From positions 1 through 41,841 of IMG/VR virus record IMGVR_UViG_3300033156_001223: a stretch of DNA of 41,841 bases, one strand, 5' to 3'. The DNA comes from a virus. Positions 31,645 to 39,698 of the stretch are shown here, in pieces; the first letter of the stretch is position 1; the number at the start of each line of letters is the position of its first letter. The translations under genes were made by a program, and so were the position numbers. The notes under the pieces are model-generated. The model did no database searches. It was not told the DNA's origin and saw only the letters and a list, made by a program, of their open reading frames with translations.

Positions 31645-32357
31645 TAAACACTCCTATATTGCAAATACCTTTGAATTTTAAGAGCTATATTCTTTTTTAT
31701 TCTGCTAACTGCAGATGGACTCTTTTTCAGTTTAGCTGCTATCTCTTGAGTAGACAATTGAGACCTACCACCTACTCCTAGAGTGTATTCATAGACCAAT
31801 CTCTCTTCAGGAGTAAGATCCCAGTAAATTAGTTGTAAAAGCTCTTCTGCTCTACTCTTTCCACCAATCTCTCCAACCATTTCTGGATCCAAAGTATGTG
31901 GAACATCTATCCCTCTGAGCTCAGATTCCATTCTTTCTACTTCCCGTATTGGCCACTTTAGCCTTTCGGACAATTCCTGAATGTTGGGCTCTCTTCCAAG
32001 AGTTTCTTGAAGTTCGGTGTAGGCATTGCGGTATAGTTGGATTCTTCTTCTCCTATGTTCTGGTATATGGAGAATGTTTTGATGAGTTCCTACATAGCGA
32101 GAAAGCCCCATAAGATGATAATAAACATGAGTACCAAGAGTAGTCCCCCGACGAGGGTTGTAGGTTTTAAAAGCGTTGATTGCCAGTCTCTTAGCCTCAA
32201 TTTCCAACAAATCTCTAGGAACAGCTGCACCATGGAATTTATTAACAGCCTTTTGTATCATAGGATGGAAACTATCCAATAATCTTTGGAGATTCTCGTC
32301 GGTAGGGTACCTCTTCCAGCGTTTCCATAATTCGAGCTGTCGTTCGGATCGAAGCAT
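31644..32357 (-). CDS. RNA polymerase sigma factor, sigma-70 family (237 aa)
   Basis: Region 2 is visible as RLAINAFKTYNPRRGTTLGT (the usual A-x-x-x-Y-d-P-x-x-G-x-x-F-x-T) followed by HVYYHLMGL. An ILHIPEHRRRR start of region 3 comes next, then LGREPNIQELSERL, and region 4 with a helix-turn-helix (STQEIAAKLKKSPSAVSRIK). It would redirect host RNA polymerase to phage promoters; the TGnTATAA sites here are the obvious candidates. The start overlaps the preceding small gene's end closely and has only a weak SD. Confidence 0.9.
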   Translation of the reverse strand: MLRSERQLELWKRWKRYPTDENLQRLLDSFHPMIQKAVNKFHGAAVPRDLLEIEAKRLAINAFKTYNPRRGTTLGTHVYYHLMGLSRYVGTHQNILHIPEHRRRRIQLYRNAYTELQETLGREPNIQELSERLKWPIREVERMESELRGIDVPHTLDPEMVGEIGGKSRAEELLQLIYWDLTPEERLVYEYTLGVGGRSQLSTQEIAAKLKKSPSAVSRIKKNIALKIQRYLQYRSV

Positions 32358-32362
32358 TATCT

Positions 32363-32530
32363 TTAAATTCTACCATAGATAACTTTACGCAACTTAGGGA
32401 TACTACGTCTATATTGCTTTATAGCCTTGGCAAGCCTTGCCTTCAAGGCCGCTTTTGGGTCCAAATATGCTTTCTGTAATAATAGTGCTTGAGCAAGCTT
32501 AATTAGAATTTCCTTCTTCGTATCAACCAT
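32363..32530 (-). CDS. Small basic protein (55 aa)
   Basis: Runs from ATG 32530 (MVDTKKEILIKLAQA) to TAA 32363. Strongly basic helix with KAALKARLAKAIKQYRRSIP. The start overlaps the upstream stop as TAATG, with a moderate AAGGA 12 bases upstream. It sits between the 147-aa gene and the sigma factor, so it may be a small partner of either; function unknown. Confidence 0.65.
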   Translation of the reverse strand: MVDTKKEILIKLAQALLLQKAYLDPKAALKARLAKAIKQYRRSIPKLRKVIYGRI

Positions 32531-32973
32531 TATATTATCTTTTCCTTTGACTGGTAGCTTTTTCTTCCTGTTGGAGACAATACCCTACCTTTACCGACAG
32601 GCTTGCTAGAGATTCCAGACTCTCGTAGCACTTTATACCCCTTTAGTTGTTTTTTGGCTGTTGGGTGGAGGGCTTCTTCAAGTCTCCTTGCCTCTTCCGG
32701 GTTTATCTTCCTAGCTCTAACAATTTTTTCATAATATGCTGCCACCTCCTCAACAGACTTGAATTTTTTACCCATTCCTAGAGCTCGTCTCAGAGGTGCT
32801 ATCGAGAAAGCTACTTTAGCACTAAAATCATCCAAAGTTTCAGCACTCTCAGCAGCCAGTTTGACTGCTTGTAAATAATCAAGTGCTAGAAAGAGATACT
32901 CTGGGTTGATCTGCCCAAAGATCTCTTGAGCGGTTTTAGCAAGTAGTTGATCAACAAAGTCTTTTTTCATCAA
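32530..32973 (-). CDS. Unknown helical protein (147 aa)
   Basis: Helical throughout (DQLLAKTAQEIFGQINPEYL, then PEEARRLEEALHPTAKKQL), with a basic, Ser/Gly-rich C-terminal tail (GKGRVLSPTGRKSYQSKEK). GGAGG lies about 10 bases before the ATG. Located between the helicase and sigma factor genes. Family not recognised. Confidence 0.7.
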   Translation of the reverse strand: MMKKDFVDQLLAKTAQEIFGQINPEYLFLALDYLQAVKLAAESAETLDDFSAKVAFSIAPLRRALGMGKKFKSVEEVAAYYEKIVRARKINPEEARRLEEALHPTAKKQLKGYKVLRESGISSKPVGKGRVLSPTGRKSYQSKEKII

Positions 32974-33009
32974 ACTCCTCCATTTTTATTTAACAATAAG
33001 TAGCTACAA

Positions 33010-34902
33010 TTAGCTAGTAGCCTCTTGCATTTCCTTCATTCTTTTCTCTTGCTCCTTTTTTTGTCTTTCTAACTCCTTCTTCCTTTTTTCCATTTCAATT
33101 ACTGTTTTAGGCCTCCTAGGTCGATATGGTCCTCTCTTCTTTCCTTTATCAGAGCGGGGTTTTCTTGGTTTCTTAAAGAAGTCTTTGAATTCTTCGCTAG
33201 TAAACCACTTCCTCCTCAAATATTTTTTGTAAGTACTTGGGGCCTCTCCAACTCCTAGCCCTGGTAGAGTAGTCTTATATTCCCCTTTAAACCTAAGACC
33301 TACTTCTCTACCTAATGCTTTTCTCATTGTCTCAATATTGATTTGAGGGGCCGCTGGTCTGAGAGTGAGAGGCTTAGCAGTATAGCGGAGCCTAAGTAGT
33401 TCTCTAAATTCGTTATCTAGCTTTGCTTTGTTTGCCGCGATAGTATACATCCATTCTTCCACAGTCTTCTTTCTTGGCTTTCCTAGAACTTTTGCTAAAA
33501 AAGAACGAGGAATTACTGTGTAATACCTTCTTACCAAGACTTTCCTTTTCTCTGGAGGAAGCCCCTTTAAACCTTTGATTCTTACTCCTCGAGCCTCCAT
33601 CTGTAGAATTCTCTCAGGATTGTAATGGGGATCAAATAAAGCTACAAAAGTAGTATTAGGTAAATCCAAACCTTCAGCTCCAGCTGGGCTTAGAATTAAG
33701 ACTCTAATATCTCCTTTTCGATAGGCTTCTACCGCTTTCTTTCTATCATTCTCTCCAAAGTATTCTCCCCCAGGCACATCAGAGCCAACAAATACTCCAA
33801 ATGGAATTCTCCTCGCATTTAATCCAGCAGCTAAAACATCTGCTCCACCTCGCAAAAAGTTTGTAAAAATTAATACTTTGCCATGTGGGGTAGTTTTGAG
33901 ATGTTGTTCAACATCGTTGATTACCGCTTTTACTTTTGGAGTCTGTTCGGCACTCTGCAGTAGAGGCACATCTACAACCGTGTGTACACCGTTCAATACT
34001 TGTCTAGCCTGTAATATCTTGGTAAGAATATGCTTTGCTTCTTTTTCAGTAACTGGAAGCCCTTTCTCAATTTTTCTTCTAGTAATTGGATCAATGTCTC
34101 TTAGGACATATTCATACAATTTCTTTTGGAAGTCATTTGCAGCTACTGGAACCCACTCAACTACTTTATCTGGCATATCCAATTTTTTCATAGCAGGATC
34201 AAGATAATAGGCATGATCTTTGAAGAGATCTTTTAAAATAGAGACATTTTTTAATACTCTTACTCTGCTAATAGATCCATCTGGATTTCTCTGAGTAATC
34301 ACCTTAGTAAACAATCGGTTGAATGTGGATTTGTCTGGTATAGGAAATCTTTGACCAGTAACCGCTACCATCAATGGAATAATATCAGCAGGAGTATTAC
34401 TAGCTACAGTCCCGGTTAGGCCAATGAAATTTCTGACTTTTCTCGAAGCGTATATTAAACTTCTAGTAGTAATTGCATCAAAATTTTTTGCTCTATGGAT
34501 TTCATCACATACTATAGTATCAATTGGCTCTCCAGTCGGAGTAGTAAGAAAGCGATCCGGATTGGTTCGAAAAAGAGCATAGGAAACAATATGAAAATTA
34601 ATTCCTTTGTCAGGATCACCAGATACCATCAGAGTAGGCCCTTTACCAGTCTCCCAAATGTAAACATTATGTCCTTCAGTGAATTTGTTGATATTTTTGA
34701 AAAAATTGTGTCGAAGGGCAGCTGGGGCTACTACTAGTACATTCCTTGCCTTACCCTGTTCAGCCAGTTTTTCTAGACTATAAAGAACTCCAAAGGTCTT
34801 ACCACTTCCTACTGAAGCAGCAATTAGGGCCCTACCATCATTATTGAGAATGGTTTGGCCCATTTCTTCCTGGTGGGGATAAGGCTTATACTCCTCCTTC
34901 AC
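33010..34902 (-). CDS. SF2 helicase/translocase, SNF2/DEAD-like (630 aa)
   Basis: ATP-dependent DNA or RNA translocase. Motif I SVGSGKT at residues 30-36, Q-like PHQEEMG at 9-15, motif II DEIH at 133-136, motif III LTGT at 162-165, motif V LILSPAGAEGLDLP and motif VI QMEARGVRIKG near residue 435. The arrangement resembles Swi2/Snf2-type phage helicases. The last 100 residues are Lys/Arg-rich (KKPRKPRSDKGKKRG) and probably disordered. The start codon is GTG at 34902, 6 bases after a TATAAT box; no SD precedes it, so the mRNA is probably leaderless. Confidence 0.93.
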   Translation of the reverse strand: MKEEYKPYPHQEEMGQTILNNDGRALIAASVGSGKTFGVLYSLEKLAEQGKARNVLVVAPAALRHNFFKNINKFTEGHNVYIWETGKGPTLMVSGDPDKGINFHIVSYALFRTNPDRFLTTPTGEPIDTIVCDEIHRAKNFDAITTRSLIYASRKVRNFIGLTGTVASNTPADIIPLMVAVTGQRFPIPDKSTFNRLFTKVITQRNPDGSISRVRVLKNVSILKDLFKDHAYYLDPAMKKLDMPDKVVEWVPVAANDFQKKLYEYVLRDIDPITRRKIEKGLPVTEKEAKHILTKILQARQVLNGVHTVVDVPLLQSAEQTPKVKAVINDVEQHLKTTPHGKVLIFTNFLRGGADVLAAGLNARRIPFGVFVGSDVPGGEYFGENDRKKAVEAYRKGDIRVLILSPAGAEGLDLPNTTFVALFDPHYNPERILQMEARGVRIKGLKGLPPEKRKVLVRRYYTVIPRSFLAKVLGKPRKKTVEEWMYTIAANKAKLDNEFRELLRLRYTAKPLTLRPAAPQINIETMRKALGREVGLRFKGEYKTTLPGLGVGEAPSTYKKYLRRKWFTSEEFKDFFKKPRKPRSDKGKKRGPYRPRRPKTVIEMEKRKKELERQKKEQEKRMKEMQEATS

Positions 34903-34908
34903 ACTTTC

Positions 34909-34918
34909 ATTATATCCA
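34909..34918 (-). promoter_or_regulatory. -10 promoter G (TGGATATAAT), leaderless start
   Basis: Minus-strand TATAAT preceded by TGGA (the TG is one base further away than at the other sites). The helicase GTG is 6 bases downstream, near the expected transcription start. An ATG embedded in TATAATG runs straight into a TGA, so GTG is the only workable start. Confidence 0.5.
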
Positions 34919-34947
34919 GTTAAGAAAACTTAAACAGTAGCTAAATA

Positions 34948-34972
34948 AGAAGGAGCACTACCGGCTCCTTCT
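34948..34972 (-). terminator. Probable intrinsic terminator after the 52-aa gene
   Basis: A perfect 9-bp stem (AGAAGGAGC with GCTCCTTCT) and 7-base loop. On the minus strand it is followed by TATTTAGC, a short imperfect T tract. It separates the 52-aa gene from the helicase promoter. On the plus strand no T tract follows. Confidence 0.6.
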
Positions 34973-34996
34973 GTAGACATAACAACATTTTCAATA

Positions 34997-35155
34997 CTAT
35001 TCCTTTCCTTTTTTCTTTCTCTCGAGAACTATATCGTCAAACCCTATAAATCTCTTGCGGACAGAGAAGCTTAGTAATCCATAGAAACAAAGTGCTGCAA
35101 ACACAAATGCCACACACAGAAATGGAAAAATTGCTGCAAGTATAATATCATTCAT
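34997..35155 (-). CDS. Small single-TM membrane protein (52 aa)
   Basis: Runs from ATG 35155 (MNDIILAAIFPFLCVAF) to TAG 34997. One membrane helix covers about residues 4-30, followed by a basic, charged cytosolic tail (IVLERKKKGKE), predicting N-out/C-in. GGGAGG lies about 10 bases upstream, with its own promoter (C) and its own terminator. Size and topology fit a small holin-like, spanin-like or superinfection-exclusion protein; no sequence signature decides between them. Confidence 0.75.
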   Translation of the reverse strand: MNDIILAAIFPFLCVAFVFAALCFYGLLSFSVRKRFIGFDDIVLERKKKGKE

Positions 35156-35180
35156 TTTCCGTTTTCCTCCCTTTTATCTT

Positions 35181-35189
35181 GTTATAGCA
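35181..35189 (-). promoter_or_regulatory. Extended -10 promoter C (TGCTATAAC)
   Basis: Minus-strand TG-C-TATAAC, about 26 bases before the 52-aa membrane protein gene. A small inverted repeat (TCACA-GA-TGTGA at 35213-35224) lies about 27 bases upstream of the box, where an operator or activator site could be. Confidence 0.6.
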
Positions 35190-35238
35190 AAAATAGTGGT
35201 TAGATAAAGAACTCACAGATGTGAAACCTAATCATTTT

Positions 35239-35586
35239 CTACCATGGAGTCACTTCCCATTCTGGGAAGTGTTTAAATTCACCTTCTACTTCAAGATACT
35301 TGTGTAGGTATACAAGTATATATCTTTTCTCTTTTTTGAGTTGTTCAAACAAACTATCCACATATTCCTCATATCTGCGTCTTTCAAGAAAGTCTGATTC
35401 ATCCCCAAAAAAAGATGGAGGGTGCATCTCAGAAAATAAGCTATCCTCTCCGCTGGCATTTTTAGCCCATATCTCAATTTTATGTACCCTACGATCATAC
35501 CATTTTAAAAACTCTTCAAACTCTTTCCTCTCATCAGATGTAAATCTAAAAACTTTTTCAATCCATACTTTTTTCTTTTGCTCCAT
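35239..35586 (-). CDS. Small charged protein (115 aa)
   Basis: The start at 35586 (MEQKKKVWIEKVFRF) is preferred because AGGGG lies 7 bases upstream. An in-frame ATG at 35652, overlapping the stop of the 36-aa gene (TAAATG), would add 22 very basic residues and run the coding sequence through a GC-rich hairpin. The protein is highly charged with aromatic residues (EFLKWYDRRVHKIEIW). Not recognised. Confidence 0.7.
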   Translation of the reverse strand: MEQKKKVWIEKVFRFTSDERKEFEEFLKWYDRRVHKIEIWAKNASGEDSLFSEMHPPSFFGDESDFLERRRYEEYVDSLFEQLKKEKRYILVYLHKYLEVEGEFKHFPEWEVTPW

Positions 35587-35616
35587 CTTAATCCCCTTTC
35601 TTTTTTTAAATTTTTT

Positions 35617-35636
35617 GGCGGGCCTCACGGCCCGCC
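35617..35636 (-). promoter_or_regulatory. Perfect 8-bp GC hairpin before the 115-aa gene
   Basis: GGCGGGCC, a 4-base loop, then GGCCCGCC. On the minus strand it is followed by an A-rich stretch and then the SD of the 115-aa gene about 20 bases on. It lacks a T tract in either direction. It could be an RNA processing or stability element, or an attenuating structure; its GC content stands out sharply from the AT-rich surroundings. Confidence 0.55.
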
Positions 35637-35652
35637 TCTGGAGTATGGTCAT

Positions 35653-35763
35653 TTACTTTGACTTCCTCTTTCCTTCTCTCTTCGAAGATTTCTTCCCCCT
35701 ACCCGACTTTTTGTCTCCGAGTCGGGCATAGGGAAGTGGCGTGAAACCATCATTTTTTCCCAT
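35653..35763 (-). CDS. Very small, highly basic protein (36 aa)
   Basis: Starts MGKNDGFTPLPYARLGD and ends in a Lys/Arg/Ser tail (KKSSKREGKRKSK). A strong SD GGGAGGTGA lies close upstream, and promoter D is about 17 bases before the ATG, so it is probably expressed. A 7-bp inverted repeat (CCCGACT/AGTCGGG, 35702-35726) lies inside the gene. It could be a nucleic-acid-binding or packaged peptide; function unknown. Confidence 0.65.
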   Translation of the reverse strand: MGKNDGFTPLPYARLGDKKSGRGKKSSKREGKRKSK

Positions 35764-35779
35764 GATTCACCTCCCTATA

Positions 35780-35788
35780 GTTATAACA
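35780..35788 (-). promoter_or_regulatory. Extended -10 promoter D (TGTTATAAC)
   Basis: Minus-strand TG-T-TATAAC, same core as A and B. It lies 17 bases before the 36-aa gene and about 20 bases after the stop of the 628-aa hub gene. No -35. Confidence 0.65.
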
Positions 35789-35805
35789 GAAAAGAAGGGT
35801 TGATT

Positions 35806-37692
35806 TTAAATTGTATGACCCTTATTTTGGATGGCAGCATATAGCTTGATGGCCTTTAAATAGCGAAGTATGAATGCACTTCTCACACTATCTAGTGCAA
35901 TATTTTCATTTTGAAGTTCTTTGAGCATAGTTTGTCGAGATATCTTTTCACCCTCATTATCTCCAAAGAAAAACTGTCGAATTTGGTCTTCAGTAGCTAT
36001 TGGACGCCAGATATAGGCCATTTGTTTGTTGATATCATACCCAGCAATTTCTTCTATTACTGGGAGGATCCTGTTCTTAGCTATTTCATACCAGTTACCT
36101 TTCAGAGCTTCCAAAAGATCTGATGCATCTTTGATTTGCTTTGCTAAACTTTCATCATCTTTTAATGTATCAGCAGGATTACCTAAAACGGATCCTACTT
36201 GTATTAACTTTTTATAAGTGTTGTGATAGAAAGACCAATCATCTTCTGTTCTATATGGCCGGAGCCAGGTAGCAAGCTCTGGAGTAATTTCTTCCCCTGT
36301 CACCCCAACACCAATAGCCAAATCTTCTCCTAGCACATGGCAATATGCTAGTTCTACACTAGTAGTAGCTCCACTAAATGCAGTGATATCGTGATTAATT
36401 CCAACTATCTGTCCGATATGAGGTATCAGCTTTCCATGATATTTAACAAGTATCAAAGCCGGCATACCAACTACTAAGTAAGGATTGAACACTAGTTCAG
36501 CAGTTCCTCTTCGATTTTTCAATCGTTCTAATACCGAATAATAAGCGGCAATACTGTGAAGAGGTGGGCGTCTATCCGAATTCATCATGGCCTGTACTAA
36601 CTGCCGAGATGCTTCATCTAATTGTCTTACTGCTGGGTTAGGTCCAGTAAACCATTCCCAGCTCAAAATATCTTGATGGGTCCATGGCCTTTCTTTCACT
36701 AAAGGCCAGCAACCAGCTATTACTGTCCAATCATATAATGGGGGTCTGTGGATACAAGCATATCTAGTTACTGGAATCTTGTATCTTGGTAGACTTAACC
36801 CCCGCAACATCGAAGGAGTTATAGTGTTACAGCGAGGTGGTACTCCCATGAAGAATAATGGAAGAGTGTAAACAGAGGCAGGTCCGTAACTAGAAAAATA
36901 TTCCTTACCACTCTTTTCTTCCACACGATAATCGGAGATATAGACAGAAATAGGGTTTGGAAATAGGACATATCCTATAGAATTCAAGAACTTCTGAAGT
37001 ATTTGTCTGGCATTGTAAATTGTAGTTGGAGGAGGCATATCATTGAAAAATTCCTTCCATAAAAGAGAACTCTGTACACCGAAAACATACTTCAATAAAT
37101 CATCGTTTGGTGCATAAATTATTTTGTGAAACTTACGATAAGCAATCATTTCTTTGAACCATCTTGGATGGCACTTATTTGCTATTTCTTCAATAACTTT
37201 CTGCAGACCACTAGTGAGATCATAAAAATAACCACTATAGCCTAATAATGCTTGCTGTGGTGAGTAAGTATATTTCCTAGCTCCAAGAAAATCTGCTTCC
37301 AATTTCATCGCCTGAATATCTGGGTCGAAAAGATTGAGATACAAAGAAATAGAAGAAAAAATTACTGGCATAGTAGCCCAATAATGGCTTAGGTCTATTA
37401 GAGTCCATCCTACTGAAGTGGTAGTACTATCATAAACTATAGAATCTTGAATTAGTTCCCCAGCAAATAACAGCTTCCATTCTTCATTATCTGAGTATCT
37501 GAAATATAAAGTTACTAGAGTACGCCCCGGGATTTCAGTTGCTTCCGGAACTGCTGGAATCGTAATACTAGCTTGGGCTGGTTGGTTCATTCCAGCAGTT
37601 ATTCTTGCCTCAATAACAGGTATTGGGTGATCAAACAGATCCTCAATAACTGCCTTGAGCTGAATTTTATGGGCTATTGCTTGAGGGCTCAT
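35806..37692 (-). CDS. Baseplate hub-like tail protein (628 aa)
   Basis: The N-terminal part (GMNQPAQASITIPAVPEATE, then RTLVTLYFRY) and the segment near residue 410-460 (VVGMPALILVKYHGK, then HIGQIVGINHDITAF, TSVELAYCHV) follow the pattern of gpD/gp27-type hub proteins: beta barrels that bind the tail tube and take the spike. The middle and C-terminal parts are helical and specific. The start is coupled to the previous stop. Call by pattern and by position beside tail genes; no enzymatic motif. Confidence 0.6.
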   Translation of the reverse strand: MSPQAIAHKIQLKAVIEDLFDHPIPVIEARITAGMNQPAQASITIPAVPEATEIPGRTLVTLYFRYSDNEEWKLLFAGELIQDSIVYDSTTTSVGWTLIDLSHYWATMPVIFSSISLYLNLFDPDIQAMKLEADFLGARKYTYSPQQALLGYSGYFYDLTSGLQKVIEEIANKCHPRWFKEMIAYRKFHKIIYAPNDDLLKYVFGVQSSLLWKEFFNDMPPPTTIYNARQILQKFLNSIGYVLFPNPISVYISDYRVEEKSGKEYFSSYGPASVYTLPLFFMGVPPRCNTITPSMLRGLSLPRYKIPVTRYACIHRPPLYDWTVIAGCWPLVKERPWTHQDILSWEWFTGPNPAVRQLDEASRQLVQAMMNSDRRPPLHSIAAYYSVLERLKNRRGTAELVFNPYLVVGMPALILVKYHGKLIPHIGQIVGINHDITAFSGATTSVELAYCHVLGEDLAIGVGVTGEEITPELATWLRPYRTEDDWSFYHNTYKKLIQVGSVLGNPADTLKDDESLAKQIKDASDLLEALKGNWYEIAKNRILPVIEEIAGYDINKQMAYIWRPIATEDQIRQFFFGDNEGEKISRQTMLKELQNENIALDSVRSAFILRYLKAIKLYAAIQNKGHTI

Positions 37693-39518
37693 TTGTTAGG
37701 AAGCCTCACATCATAGTCAAACATACTAATTCCCAGGTTTTTAGCAATTTTGTAATCTCTAGAAAAATTCTGGGCCTGCCCCCATGCTCCCCTCCATCCA
37801 AACTTTCTTATCCCTTCAAAGGCATTAGACAACTTTCTTATTGTTCGTGTATTCAATCCAGGAACAATCGCACTAAGTATTCTATCTACTATGCTTTTAT
37901 GTTTCAATCGCAAGATTGGAGTCTCTTTCTTATAACCAGCATAATCTCCATAGACTTTTGTCTCAGGTATTTCCCCAAGCTCCTGTTTTTCTAATTCATA
38001 ATTTCCCTCTGGTTCATTTACTATCTGCTGTGTAGTGCTTGGACTCGGGATATCTAATAGGGAAATAAAATTGAAAATGAAATCAGCGGCATTTTCTCTT
38101 TCAGCAGTATTTGTAATTTGTAGATTGGTTATAAAGCCTATATGTGCCCAGCCATCAAGCAGAAGCACTGCTACCTTTTCTTGTGGCACTAATGCTGAGC
38201 CTTTAAGAAGCATATCATAGTATAAAAGTAGGCGATCTTTCCAAGGGAAATCAGTAGTATTCATAACTATTCCATTAACAGATATGTTAGTCAATGGATT
38301 ATTCATAAAGAATAAATGAGTATCTCCAAAAGTTGGAAGAGTTTGAGTAGCATCTGCTTTATTACAAGTATACGATTGTACCAAAAAATCAGTATAAAAA
38401 GCGGCTTTAGCGGCATTGGCCGGATCTATAAAAGTTTCTTCTTCAATGGTTGGGGCCCTCAAATTTCCCTGTAGAATCTCACCAATCTTGGCTGTAGGAA
38501 GACTATAAATTCGGAGGCTAGCTGGTTTACTTTCCTCTTTATTAGCATGCCCAAATAAAGGACGATAATATCTTTCTTGTACTTTATCTGCGGAAAATAT
38601 CGCTTTTCTCCACTGATCTCTATCTGGCCATACAGCGAATATAGTGGATTTTCCATAAGAAACCTCAGCACTTCCGACATATTCTTTTGCTGGTGGAGCA
38701 GATGATGTTGCAGTGGCAATATCTATACATGGATCTGTGCCTCTAGATTTGCCTTTTAATTGACTTTCTACATAAGCTGATATTAAGTTAATTAAATTTG
38801 ATGGATTTACTTTCCCATTAGGAATAAACTCTTGTAGTATTTTCAGAACAGCCTTGGCAAGTGATACCGCTTTTTCACTTGGCAATATATAGGGAGATTT
38901 TTGTACCTCTTTTGTCAAATCAGTTAGTAAATCTTTCCATATTTGGGATGGGAAATAGAAATTATTCCCTGCCTTCTTTGAGTCCAATACGCCATAAATC
39001 TTTGGATCAACTTCAGTGCGTAGAATACCTTTTTCATCCCATAGCCGCAAATGAGGAGACGAGACAAGATAAGTAGCTCCTCCCTCAACCCATGTATCTA
39101 CACCAGTAGTACCTTTTGAAGGAGGATATACTATTTCCAAGAAAGGCTGGTATTTTTCTTCATTTACGCTGCGTTTATACTCCTTAATAGGAAGAAGAAG
39201 GAGCCCTTTAACTGATAAAGTCTTATTCAATGTACCCCCACGACAGTTAACTAATACCCACGCTGCAACTTCTTTTGCAATAAGCTTAAAAAAATGTGCA
39301 TTCAGTTTCTCTCCAACTTTATCACCAAAAATAGATTTTACATAATCAGGTAGACTTTTGGATTCGATTTGAAGCCCTGAATAAACCTTGTAAATTATAT
39401 CATCATATAATTTAAACCCTTTCTCAGGTGGATCTGAACGAAAAAAACAAGTGTAATAAGTATCACAATCAGCCTGTCCAGGTCGAAGTTCTTCTGCTGA
39501 TGTTTGCTCTTCAGCCAT
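37689..39518 (-). CDS. Tail/baseplate protein (609 aa)
   Basis: The N-terminal 300 residues are mixed and unassigned. Residues about 390-490 contain MNNPLTNISVNGIVMNTTDF, then LLLYYDMLLKGSALVPQ, then HIGFITNLQITNTAERENA, a pattern I associate with tail proteins in which a beta domain places a ligand-proof loop before an F-x-F strand. The C-terminal 100 residues are basic (RTIRKLSNAFEGIRKFGWRG). The SD GGAGG is 5 bases before the ATG and partly inside the 59-aa gene. Probably a tail-tube or hub adaptor. Confidence 0.55.
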   Translation of the reverse strand: MAEEQTSAEELRPGQADCDTYYTCFFRSDPPEKGFKLYDDIIYKVYSGLQIESKSLPDYVKSIFGDKVGEKLNAHFFKLIAKEVAAWVLVNCRGGTLNKTLSVKGLLLLPIKEYKRSVNEEKYQPFLEIVYPPSKGTTGVDTWVEGGATYLVSSPHLRLWDEKGILRTEVDPKIYGVLDSKKAGNNFYFPSQIWKDLLTDLTKEVQKSPYILPSEKAVSLAKAVLKILQEFIPNGKVNPSNLINLISAYVESQLKGKSRGTDPCIDIATATSSAPPAKEYVGSAEVSYGKSTIFAVWPDRDQWRKAIFSADKVQERYYRPLFGHANKEESKPASLRIYSLPTAKIGEILQGNLRAPTIEEETFIDPANAAKAAFYTDFLVQSYTCNKADATQTLPTFGDTHLFFMNNPLTNISVNGIVMNTTDFPWKDRLLLYYDMLLKGSALVPQEKVAVLLLDGWAHIGFITNLQITNTAERENAADFIFNFISLLDIPSPSTTQQIVNEPEGNYELEKQELGEIPETKVYGDYAGYKKETPILRLKHKSIVDRILSAIVPGLNTRTIRKLSNAFEGIRKFGWRGAWGQAQNFSRDYKIAKNLGISMFDYDVRLPNK

Positions 39519-39698
39519 TTAATCCTCCATTAAAAGAGTTTTAACATCTAATGACACAAGAGAATCTTCAGTATCTTGTTGGTATGCTTTTAACCACAAT
39601 TCACGAATAGTAGCCACCATCATAAACTCATAGATATCCGGTAACGAAATTGCAAAATCAAGTTTGTTAGATGGTAGCTGTAATTCCCATTTACTCAT
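39519..39698 (-). CDS. Small tail-operon protein (59 aa)
   Basis: Runs from ATG 39698 (MSKWELQLPSNKLDF) to TAA 39519. Its start overlaps the tape-measure-like stop (ATGA) and its end supplies the SD of the next gene. Acidic, mixed helix. Position between tape measure and hub genes suggests a small baseplate or assembly part; function unknown. Confidence 0.75.
   Translation of the reverse strand: MSKWELQLPSNKLDFAISLPDIYEFMMVATIRELWLKAYQQDTEDSLVSLDVKTLLMED

Noticed and set aside
35617-35636. GC hairpin as an intrinsic terminator
   Set aside because: No T tract follows the stem on either strand; the A/T tract on the minus strand is A-rich.
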